NCBI RefSeq assembly: GCF_938041645.1
Contig: NZ_CALIST010000022.1
Coordinates: forward strand, 124,001 to 188,000
Reading direction: 5' to 3'
Length of the DNA: 64,000 bases
DNA from: an uncultured Campylobacter sp.
Lineage (GTDB): Bacteria > Campylobacterota > Campylobacteria > Campylobacterales > Campylobacteraceae
This document shows, piece by piece, positions 27,246 to 34,980 of the stretch. Below the pieces are notes generated by a model. It ran no database searches. It saw nothing but the letters and a program-made list of their open reading frames with translations, and was not told the origin of the DNA. Within the stretch, counting starts at the first letter, position 1; each line of letters begins with the position of its first letter. The translations under genes were made by a program, and so were the position numbers.

Positions 27246-28238
27246 GTGTTGATAGACAAATTTTATATTTCCGAGCTGAAAGATCGCGTGATAGGCGGCT
27301 GCGAGATTGCGAAGGAGCAGGCGCTAGAGCTGGCGCGATGCGAGGATTTAGACGCGCTTTTTGCGGCGGCGGATGAGATCAGGCGCGAGTTTTGCGGCGA
27401 TAAATTTAATCTTTGCACGATCATAAACGTAAAATCGGGGCGCTGTAGCGAGGACTGCAAATACTGCGCGCAATCGGCGCATTTTAACACGGGCTGCGAG
27501 ACTTACGGAATTTTGAGCGAGCGGCAGGTACTAAGCGCCGCGCTTGCAAACGAAGCCGAGCAGACGCACCGCTTCTCGCTCGTCGCCAGCGGACGCGGAA
27601 TTTCTCAAAAAAGCTCCGATCTTAAGGCATACTGCACGATCTATAAGCGGCTGCGAAGCGAAACGCGGCTGCATCTGTGTGCCTCGCTGGGGATCGCTTC
27701 AAAGCCCGCGCTGGCGCTGCTTAAAGCAAGCGGCGTGCAGACCTATCATCACAATCTCGAGACTTCACGCAAATTTTATCCGCAGATCTGCACGACGCAC
27801 AGCTACGACGAGCGTATCCAAACTATCGAGAATTGTCGCGCCGTGGGGCTTGACGTATGTAGCGGCGGGATTTTCGGGCTGGGCGAGGGCATGGAGGATC
27901 GCATCGATATGGCTCTGCAACTGCGAGAGCTGGGCGTTAGCTCCGTGCCGATCAATATCCTGACCCCGATTAAAGGCACTCCGCTGCAAAACGCCGTGCC
28001 GCTGGCGCACGATGAAATTTTAAAATCGATCGCGATCTACCGCTTCATCTTGCCGCGCGCGTATCTGCGTTTCGCAGGCGGCAGGCGGAATTTAGGCGAG
28101 CACGTGCGCACGGCACTTGGATGCGGTATCAACTCGGCGCTTACGGGCAATTTCCTAACCACCACCGGCGATAGCATCGCAAGCGATAAGGCGCTTGTGG
28201 CGCAGTGCGGGTTCGACCTCGCAAAGGGCGCGGATTAG
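27246..28238 (+). CDS. bioB: Biotin synthase
   Basis: BioB inserts sulfur into dethiobiotin. The radical-SAM cysteines are in CSEDCKYC (Cys 67, 71, 74), followed by AQSAHFNTG. Later motifs are YHHNLETSRKFYPQICTTHSYDER and ICSGG-like VCSGGIFGLGE, with RFAGGRRNLGE near the end. The start is the GTG at 27246 after AAAAAGG; a TTG is the next codon. The length of 330 is typical. A small lipoprotein gene follows at 40 bp. Confidence 0.95.
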   Translation: MLIDKFYISELKDRVIGGCEIAKEQALELARCEDLDALFAAADEIRREFCGDKFNLCTIINVKSGRCSEDCKYCAQSAHFNTGCETYGILSERQVLSAALANEAEQTHRFSLVASGRGISQKSSDLKAYCTIYKRLRSETRLHLCASLGIASKPALALLKASGVQTYHHNLETSRKFYPQICTTHSYDERIQTIENCRAVGLDVCSGGIFGLGEGMEDRIDMALQLRELGVSSVPINILTPIKGTPLQNAVPLAHDEILKSIAIYRFILPRAYLRFAGGRRNLGEHVRTALGCGINSALTGNFLTTTGDSIASDKALVAQCGFDLAKGAD

Positions 28239-28277
28239 CGGCGGTCGGGAATTAAAGATAAAATTTAAGAGGCGGCT

Positions 28278-28703
28278 ATGAAGTTAAAATTTTTCCCTTC
28301 CCTTATTTTGGTTGTCTTGCTTGGAGGTTGCTCGCTGCTCCCGCAGGGCGACGAGGAAGCTCCATTCTTGGCGGACGCGAGCAGATGCGATGTCGCAAGC
28401 CCGCTAAGCAAGGGGCAGTCAAATCGCTGCGCGAAGCAGCAAAAAATTGACGCCGAAGTCGCGCGAAAGGCGCAAGAGCAAGCAGCTTCGCAAGATACGC
28501 TTAATTCATTTAGAGCGGATAGCGCGCAAGCGCAGCAAAGAGCGCAGGAGAGGTATATCGCCACGCAGCAAAGCTTAATGCAACAGCAAACACAGCAGCA
28601 ACTGGAGCAGATGCAGCAGCGACATAACATGAGAAATTTACAAAACGAACAAAACTGGAACAGGCTGCGTAATCTTGAAAATATAAGCAGCGGCGGGATT
28701 TAG
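28278..28703 (+). CDS. Small Gln-rich lipoprotein, unknown
   Basis: The 141-residue protein has a lipoprotein signal peptide with lipobox LLGGC (Cys 18). A Gln- and Arg-rich, probably coiled-coil region fills the second half (QQSLMQQQTQQQLEQMQQRH). No family is recognised. It probably sits in the inner or outer membrane facing the periplasm. It may be cotranscribed with bioB. Confidence 0.75.
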   Translation: MKLKFFPSLILVVLLGGCSLLPQGDEEAPFLADASRCDVASPLSKGQSNRCAKQQKIDAEVARKAQEQAASQDTLNSFRADSAQAQQRAQERYIATQQSLMQQQTQQQLEQMQQRHNMRNLQNEQNWNRLRNLENISSGGI

Positions 28704-28881
28704 CCGTGAATTTTACAATTTGATCTAAATTTTAATTCGCGCGACTTTCATTCTAGATCAATTAACCTCGATAAAATATGATGAAATTTCAGCCAAAATG
28801 CTTCAAAATCAAATGAGGTCTTAAATTTCAAGGGCAGACAGCTGAATGATAGAAAATTTTAATTGATTTTAAGTGATGAAA

Positions 28882-28956
28882 TGGTGACCCACAGGAGATT
28901 TGAACTCCTGTTACCGGCGTGAGAGGCCAGCGTCCTAACCACTAGACGAGTGGGCC
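28882..28956 (-). tRNA. tRNA-Glu, anticodon CUC
   Basis: The 75-base gene folds as a full cloverleaf. A 7-bp acceptor stem (GGCCCAC with GTGGGTC, one G-U) leads to the Glu-type D arm GTCTAGTGGTTAGGAC. The anticodon stem is CTGGC/GCCGG with loop CTCTCAC, giving CUC. The T arm is AGGAGTTCAAATCTCCT. CCA is encoded. A CUC isoacceptor fits the high use of GAG codons in this genome. No other tRNA gene is adjacent. Confidence 0.95.
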
Positions 28957-29272
28957 GCGAAATTGAAAGTGAGATAATAGCGAAGTGTATATAAATTTTG
29001 GATTAAATTATATATTTTTGGCAAAAATAACACAAAATAAAATTTTCACCGAAAACTTAAAGCTTTTTGGCATAGCCGCAAATCTTGGTGCTCTAGAAAG
29101 TCCGATATGCCGCCCATTCTAGATGGCACATAAATAAGTTCCGTCGTTGCAGCCATAAGCCAAATCGATATCATAAAAGCTTGCTGCGCCTTGCTATCAT
29201 CATCAAAAACGCTAATAATTTAATCGCGCTGATTCAAAGCAAACGATAAAGAAGTCAAATTTAGCATAGCTT
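28957..29272. other. Intergenic, 316 bp, with a possible gene remnant
   Basis: Between the tRNA and the ankyrin gene. It is A/T-richer than its surroundings and contains the short protein-like frame at 29046-29219. Confidence 0.4.
29046..29219 (-). pseudogene. Possible gene remnant
   Basis: An open minus-strand frame of 57 codons reads like real protein (ISVFDDDSKAQQAFMISIWL and later YVPSRMGGISDFLEHQD) but lacks a start with a ribosome site and is cut by a stop upstream. It could be the 3' end of a lost gene. No family is recognised. Confidence 0.2.
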
Positions 29273-30496
29273 TTATTTGGCTTCTAGGCTTTTTAGATAC
29301 TCATATACTCTTTTATCCTCATTTTTCCTTGCCCAATCCGATGGAGTTACGCTTTGGTTATGAGAACATCTAGCTTTTGGATCGGCGCCTCTTTCTACTA
29401 GATATTTTACGATTTCTAGACTATGAGAACTTGCCGCATAATTTACCATGGAGCAGCCATCCCTATCCTTTGCTTTAAAATTTCCGCCGTATTTTTCCAA
29501 AAGCTTTACGAGCCTAAAACTCTTCTCATCGTCGTGTTGGCTTCCGAATACGCTCATCATCATTGCGTTATCGGTCAGTCTTTTTGCGCACTCTAGCATC
29601 GCGCGAAGCGAATTTTCGCTACCTAACATTACCGCCATTTCGATGGGGGTGGTATTTTCATGACCTTTAAAATTCGGATCGCCGCCCATTTCGCAGTATT
29701 TTTTAGCATCTTTGGCGTTGTCTGAATATGCCGTTTTGTGAAGCAATGTTTGTATCTCATCTATACTAAAATTCTCTTCGATTTTGGGTGCGACGGGATA
29801 GCTTTCGTCGTAAATCTCCTTTAATGAATTTGTACCGTAGTATTTACCCGGCTCGTCTTTAAAAATCAAATTTATACCATTTAAATCCGTAAGTTCTATA
29901 GAGTCGTTTGTTTTTAAATTTATTATCTTGTTGAAGTTAAAAACTAAATCATCCTTTTTAACCCCGCTATCAAAGATGAAAAAGTGGCTAAACTCGTAAG
30001 GAAATTCGTTTTTGTATTCAGGGTTTGACGCCGGATTTATCCTAGAATCGCCGATTTCTATCTTATCATGCCCCCATCTTTTGCCAAATATAAATATATT
30101 TGTACCCCAGCTTTTTGAAATTTTATCATCGTTCTCGCCCATTACGAAGATATCGTTTCCCCATGGGTCTTCCACATCGCTTCTGCCGCCCGTCAAAATA
30201 TAGACGTTGTTATTTCCGGGGCAAACTATAGAGTGCCTCGTATCGCTTTCGGCTATAATGATTTCGTCTGAGTTTTGGTTGCAGCGAGAATTTATATCCC
30301 AATATATGGTTTTGCTAAAATTTAAACTCACGTCTTCTAATACGGTGGTATCAAATCCTTGCGTCACTAAAATCTTTTTAGGAAAATATCCTTTCGCCTG
30401 CCCGTCTTTGATAAATTTTTCCAAGCTTTGAAAATCGGTTATATTGCCTCCAAAACAGCTGCCGACCATCAAAAACAATATAACGATAAATCTCAT
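29273..30496 (-). CDS. Exported protein with calcium-repeat-like N-domain and ankyrin C-domain
   Basis: The 407-residue protein begins with a signal peptide (MRFIVILFLMVGSCFGGN). Residues about 85-165 form short parallel strands with Gly/Asn/Asp turns (NNNVYILTGGRSD, WGNDIFVMGENDD, WGTNIFIFGKRWGHD), like an RTX-type beta-roll. Residues about 245-400 are ankyrin repeats, including TPIEMAVMLGSENSL and MVNYAASSHSLEIVKYLVERGADPKA. The combination suggests a calcium-bound periplasmic or surface protein. Codon use is more A/T-rich than in neighbours, which may mean transfer. The ATG follows AGAGGAGCG. Confidence 0.75.
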   Translation of the reverse strand: MRFIVILFLMVGSCFGGNITDFQSLEKFIKDGQAKGYFPKKILVTQGFDTTVLEDVSLNFSKTIYWDINSRCNQNSDEIIIAESDTRHSIVCPGNNNVYILTGGRSDVEDPWGNDIFVMGENDDKISKSWGTNIFIFGKRWGHDKIEIGDSRINPASNPEYKNEFPYEFSHFFIFDSGVKKDDLVFNFNKIINLKTNDSIELTDLNGINLIFKDEPGKYYGTNSLKEIYDESYPVAPKIEENFSIDEIQTLLHKTAYSDNAKDAKKYCEMGGDPNFKGHENTTPIEMAVMLGSENSLRAMLECAKRLTDNAMMMSVFGSQHDDEKSFRLVKLLEKYGGNFKAKDRDGCSMVNYAASSHSLEIVKYLVERGADPKARCSHNQSVTPSDWARKNEDKRVYEYLKSLEAK

Positions 30497-30982
30497 ACTC
30501 GCTCCTCTTTTCGAGATAAAATCTTAAAAATTATACAAAATTTGTAAGCAAAATTTACTAAAAACAGCTCAAATTTAAAAATCAAAAATAAACGTTTTTA
30601 ATGCTTATAGTAATGGCACTTGAATAGTTGTAAATTTTAAGCTGCTCCGCTGTTTTTAAATTTAAAAAGTTAAATTAATTTTAAACACAATTTGCATAAA
30701 ATCCCATTTCAAAAATGTATTACGCGAGTGGCGGCGGCAAATTCAAGCATCATAACGGCGATACCAGATTAAAGTCTCTATAGCGGCGATGGACATAAAA
30801 CATCGCGGCGGTGCTAGGCTAATCGTCGCGGCGCGCCGGACATAGCCCTCGCAGTGCGCCAAGCATGAAGCGTTCGTAACGGAGCTAAATTTAAAGCCCG
30901 CGTGGCGATAATCAAAGTAGCGCCCGCCGCTCATCTGCGCAGTGCAAGCAGCGAACCGCGCATTAAAATTTAAAGGGATAAA
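30497..30982. other. Gene-free region, 486 bp
   Basis: The left part (to ~30720) is A/T-rich. The right part is G+C-rich and looks like decayed coding DNA. No supported gene. Confidence 0.5.
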
Positions 30983-31588
30983 ATGAATAAAGCTTTTCAA
31001 AGAGCAAAGCTGCAAGGCACACTCGGCGCGCTCTGCCTACTGGTCGGCAGCGCGGCGTATTCTATAAAAGGCGAGATCGCGTACTTGGATTCTCAAATCT
31101 TAGTGTGGATTTTTGCCTTCACATTCCTTTACCACGCGCTTAAAAACATCCAAAATATCACGGGCCCGCAGGTCTTTATAATCTTCAAATACGCCTATAG
31201 CATCGCGCTTGCGGCGCTGCTATATTTTTCAGCCATTTATATACTCAGAAGATGTGATTGTAGTAGGCTGAAAATATACGTGCCGTATTTGATATTTGCA
31301 GTTACGGTCGCTTGGATAATTATAAATTTTAAGTTGTACGCCGCTACCGGATGCAAGCTTTTTGCCATATATGCCGCTCTGCTAATCGCAGGCATCGGCG
31401 CAGACGTCATCTACGGCATGATGTTTAAAATACCGGCTCCCGCCGCTATAACGATGGGCGTCATAAATTGCATGGAGCTATTAAATTTAATCTTAAATCC
31501 ATTAGCGTCCGTAGTGCTGCTTCTTGCGTGGTTTAATATGAAAAACCCCGCCAAAGCAAAGGATCTATGGAGCCGGGCGGAAAGATAA
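30983..31588 (+). CDS. Multi-pass membrane protein, unknown
   Basis: The 201-residue protein has about six hydrophobic segments (for example LGALCLLVGSAAYS, ILVWIFAFTFLYHAL, YSIALAALLYFSAIYIL) and no soluble domain. No family is recognised. The ATG follows AAGGGATAAA. It is a lone rightward gene between leftward genes. Confidence 0.65.
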   Translation: MNKAFQRAKLQGTLGALCLLVGSAAYSIKGEIAYLDSQILVWIFAFTFLYHALKNIQNITGPQVFIIFKYAYSIALAALLYFSAIYILRRCDCSRLKIYVPYLIFAVTVAWIIINFKLYAATGCKLFAIYAALLIAGIGADVIYGMMFKIPAPAAITMGVINCMELLNLILNPLASVVLLLAWFNMKNPAKAKDLWSRAER

Positions 31589-31811
31589 AATTTCGATCGC
31601 GCTTATACTCGCGCGGGGTTTAAATTTAGACCGCGCGACGGCGCTTGCAGAGATAAAATTTCACGCCTGCCCGTGCTGTTTCGTCAAAGACACGGTCGCT
31701 AAGCCCGCCCGCTTACTATCCATCTACGCGGTGCAAGCCATAAGCCATATCGGCGCAACCCTCGGCAAGATCAAGCAAATATGAAATTTAAGCAAATGCC
31801 GCTTTATACGA

Positions 31812-32282
31812 TTATAAGGCCCCTTCGCCGCACTCGTAGCCGAAAATTTTAATCCCGGTGTCGCTCTGCTCGTAGCGTAGCGCGGGGATTTTTTGCAGTA
31901 GATTTTTTAGCTTCGCTAGATCGTTTTTTCGTCCGCCGTCGAAGGCTCGCGGCACCCATACCCACGCGATCTCGTCGTATGCGAACGAACCTACCGTAAA
32001 GCTAGCTCGCTTTGAGCCCGCCTCCCATTTGGAGGAGTTTTTGATCGCGTAGAAGTTCGGATAGAGGATTTTTTTAATGATAAAGCATTTGCAAAATTTA
32101 AAATCCGCGAAAAACTCCGCCCACGTCGCATCCTCGGTAAAATAGCCCTTCGCGCGCAGGCGATTTTTCTCTTTGCGCAGCCTGATAGGCTCGTAAAATC
32201 GCTGCCAAGCCTTCGCGCAGGCATCCATAAACGCGAGTATGCGGGCGAAGTAAATTTTAAAAAGCGCCTTAAAAAGCTCCAT
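31812..32282 (-). CDS. Hypothetical protein, paired with the upstream DUF4230-like gene
   Basis: The protein has 156 residues. An amphipathic N-terminal helix and a basic segment (RLRKEKNRLRAKGYF) precede a mixed domain with AYDEIAWVWVPRAFDGGRKND. No signature is recognised. Its ATG directly abuts the stop of the upstream gene, so the two form an operon and probably act together. Confidence 0.65.
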   Translation of the reverse strand: MELFKALFKIYFARILAFMDACAKAWQRFYEPIRLRKEKNRLRAKGYFTEDATWAEFFADFKFCKCFIIKKILYPNFYAIKNSSKWEAGSKRASFTVGSFAYDEIAWVWVPRAFDGGRKNDLAKLKNLLQKIPALRYEQSDTGIKIFGYECGEGAL

Positions 32283-32996
32283 CTACTTCTCGATCTGTGA
32301 TTTTAGCGACTTATCGATTGCGATCTCGTTTGAGTTTATGTCGATCGTTTGAAGCGCCTTGTCCTGGAAGATAAATCCGACCTCCTTCGCGCCGAAGCTC
32401 TTGGCGATCGCCTCCAGTGTGTCGGTCGCGGATTTGTGGATCTTGCCGCCCAGATCGTTGATGATTTTTAGCGAGAGCTGCTTGACCTCGTCCTTAGCAT
32501 CGTCGATGAGATGGTTTTTATCGCTCTCGTCAAAGCTCGCGCCGAATAGCCCGTTTAGCGAATCGGGCAGCAGAAACGGCAGCAGCTTGGCGTTTTTCTC
32601 GTCGTAAATTTTCATATCTTTGATCGAGTATTTGTATTTGCACGGCGGCATCTTGATCTCGTAGCGATCCTCGCCCTGCGGTAATATCGCAAAGCTGGGG
32701 CTTAGCAGGTCGTAAACGAACTCGATCTCAAACTCGAAGATGATGGCGATCTGCTTTTTCGTCATCAGCGGCGAAACGAGCGAGCCCAGCAGCCCGCTGC
32801 CTACGTTTTGCTTGCGCGTGACGATCTCTTTGGAGTAAATTTTAAAAACGCTCAGCTCGCCGATGCTTTTAAGCCGCGTGATGTCGGTGGCGATCTGCGG
32901 CTTGCTCGCCTGCTCGCCGCTTTTGCGCATCTTAAAAAACATAAAAACCAAGATGCAAAATATCACTAAATTTAGAAGAAAAGCAAAATTTTCCAA
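32283..32996 (-). CDS. DUF4230-like membrane-anchored protein
   Basis: The 237-residue protein has one N-terminal membrane helix (FAFLLNLVIFCILVFMFF). A periplasmic or cytoplasmic domain follows with ITRLKSIGELSVFKIYSKEIV and FEFEIEFVYDLLSP, in the order seen in DUF4230 proteins (L-x-x-IGEL then a 'xxGVDL'-like strand). The family call is moderate; function is unknown. It is translationally linked to the gene at 31812. Confidence 0.65.
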   Translation of the reverse strand: MENFAFLLNLVIFCILVFMFFKMRKSGEQASKPQIATDITRLKSIGELSVFKIYSKEIVTRKQNVGSGLLGSLVSPLMTKKQIAIIFEFEIEFVYDLLSPSFAILPQGEDRYEIKMPPCKYKYSIKDMKIYDEKNAKLLPFLLPDSLNGLFGASFDESDKNHLIDDAKDEVKQLSLKIINDLGGKIHKSATDTLEAIAKSFGAKEVGFIFQDKALQTIDINSNEIAIDKSLKSQIEK

Positions 32997-33668
32997 ATTT
33001 CATCCTTTAAAATTTTATCGGTATTTTAGCAAAATACAGCGCCGATTTGTAGTGCAATTGAAATTTTACGATTTTTGCGACGCGAAATTTTAAAATCGCA
33101 AAAGAAATTTTAAAGAAGCGAGCCGCGATTATAAAATTTAACACGGACGTAGTCCGCCCCACCGCTAGCGTCGTCGGGGGATGGGTGGGTTTGTGGGCGA
33201 GCAGAGCAATGCGGTGCTGCGGGGTAGCGCCGCCTCTGCGAGAAGTGTGACCTCGCAATTGGGGCCCCCTTCCCGCCCCGAGAGAAATACACAAAGAGCT
33301 AAAATACTAAAATTTAACATAGTGAAATCTTTATAAATTCGAGCCCGCGTATGCGTTACACATAATCCGTAAGGGGGCGGCGCTCGGAGTTAGCGGGGCG
33401 CCCCCTTACCAACCCCCACCCGCGCGACGCTAGAAGGGCGAGCTACGCTCGCGTTATTTAAACTGCGGCTTGCGCCGCATATTTGAAATTTTAAATTCTA
33501 CGTAAAATTTAAAATCACAAACGCAAAGTGTTTCGGCGCAGCGGGTATAAGCGGATGTAAATTTAAAATTTACCCGCTGCAAGCTGCAATCAGGATGCAA
33601 GCGAGTAAATTTTGCAATTTTAGGCAAATTAACGAGCGAAAATAAATTTTACAAACTCCCGCGAAATT
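32997..33668. other. Gene-free region, 672 bp, with G+C-rich inverted elements
   Basis: No gene. It contains two related G+C-rich blocks in opposite orientation (33147-33185 and 33410-33445), the long hairpin at 33369-33409 and RAATTY hexamers at both ends. Confidence 0.6.
33369..33409. repeat. Inverted repeat, 11-bp perfect arms
   Basis: GTAAGGGGGCG at 33369-33379 pairs with CGCCCCCTTAC at 33399-33409 around a 19-base loop. It is strikingly G-rich compared with the surrounding A/T palindromes. No T-run follows, so it is not an ordinary terminator. Confidence 0.75.
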
Positions 33669-34880
33669 TTACAAAATCTCCCTGAAATCATACCCTGCGT
33701 TTTTGAGAGCCCAGGCGATGTCCTCTTGATGAGCCTTACCCTTGGTCTCAAGAGTGATCGTGATCTGCGCGTCGCCGTACTCGATGTTGGTCGAGAAGCG
33801 GTCGTAGTCGATCTTGACGATGTTTGCGTTGGCGCGGCGCAAAATTTCGGTAAGCCCCGTAAGTGCGCCCGGTTTATCGACAAGCGTGACATTGATCGTC
33901 ATCTTGCGGTGCGATTTTATGAGGCCTTTTTCGATGATGATGTTTAGCATCTGCACGTCGATGTTGCCGCCGCTTAGGATGATGCCGATCTTTGCGCCCG
34001 CGGGGAATGCAAATTTCGCGTTCATCAGCGCCGCTACTCCCGCCGCGCCCGCGCCCTCGACGATGATTTTTTGCTGCTCGAGCAGATAGAGTATCGCGCT
34101 TGCGATCTCCTCGTCATCGACCTGCACGAACTCATCGACGCACTCAATGATCGTGCTAAGCGTGATCTCGCTCGTATCCCGCACCGCGATGCCGTCGGCG
34201 ATGGTGCGGACGGATTTGGAATTTAGTGGCTTTTTCGCGACGAAGCTATCGTGCATCGCGGGCGCGCCCTTGGCGGCTACAGCGATGATTTTGATGTCCG
34301 GATTGATCTGCTTGGCGCAGCTGCAAACCCCCGTCGCAAGCCCGCCACCGCCTACGGGAACGACGATGTATTCAAGATCTGCGACCTCCTCGATCATCTC
34401 AAGCGCGATCGTGCCTTGGCCCGCCTGGACGAACTCGTCGTTGAAGGGATGCACGAACGTCAGATTGTGCTCTTTGGCATATTCCAGTGCAAACGCATAC
34501 GCCTCGTCGAAATTATCGCCCTTTAGGATGATCTCCGCGCCCAGAGCCTTCGTGCCGCTTACCTTAAGTAGCGGCGTGGCTTCAGGCATTACGATCACAG
34601 CATGCACGCCGAATTTTTGCGCGCTCATCGCTACGCCTTGTGCGTGGTTGCCCGCACTTGCGGCTATTACTCCATGCGCCCGCTCCTCGTCATTAAGATG
34701 CGCGATTTTATTATAAGCGCCGCGGATCTTATACGCGCCGGTGCGCTGCAAATTCTCGCTTTTGAGATACACTTCCGCGCCGTAAAGCTTGCTGAGCTTC
34801 GGCGCCAGAGCAAAGGGCGTTTTATAGACGAAATCGTTTATGGTGCGCTTTGCTTGGATGATTTTATTTAGATCAACCAT
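33669..34880 (-). CDS. ilvA: Threonine dehydratase (threonine ammonia-lyase) with ACT domain
   Basis: This PLP enzyme turns threonine into 2-oxobutyrate, the start of isoleucine synthesis. The PLP lysine is in TGAYKIRGAYNK (Lys 51) and the phosphate-binding loop is VGGGGLATG. The C-terminal ACT domain begins near residue 330 (INVTLVDKPGALTGLTEIL). The 403-residue length matches the single-ACT type. It has its own promoter. The ribosome site is GAAAGGAAAT. Confidence 0.95.
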   Translation of the reverse strand: MVDLNKIIQAKRTINDFVYKTPFALAPKLSKLYGAEVYLKSENLQRTGAYKIRGAYNKIAHLNDEERAHGVIAASAGNHAQGVAMSAQKFGVHAVIVMPEATPLLKVSGTKALGAEIILKGDNFDEAYAFALEYAKEHNLTFVHPFNDEFVQAGQGTIALEMIEEVADLEYIVVPVGGGGLATGVCSCAKQINPDIKIIAVAAKGAPAMHDSFVAKKPLNSKSVRTIADGIAVRDTSEITLSTIIECVDEFVQVDDEEIASAILYLLEQQKIIVEGAGAAGVAALMNAKFAFPAGAKIGIILSGGNIDVQMLNIIIEKGLIKSHRKMTINVTLVDKPGALTGLTEILRRANANIVKIDYDRFSTNIEYGDAQITITLETKGKAHQEDIAWALKNAGYDFREIL

Positions 34881-34910
34881 CTATTTCCTTTCGTAATTTT
34901 AAATTTTGTT

Positions 34911-34916
34911 ATTATA
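34911..34916 (-). promoter_or_regulatory. -10 box of ilvA
   Basis: TATAAT on the minus strand, 30 bases before the ATG. Confidence 0.55.
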
Positions 34917-34980
34917 CATATTTTAGGCAAAATTTTATCCCGCGCGCAGCCTAAATCCGCGACTTCGGTTTTAAGCTCAC

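Noticed and set aside
31589..31788. Open plus-strand frame with a CPCC-containing segment after the membrane protein
   Set aside because: Reads plausibly for about 60 codons but has no start codon or ribosome site; could be a remnant, not supportable as a gene.
33369..33409. Rho-independent terminator
   Set aside because: Strong stem but no T-run, and no gene ends close to it.
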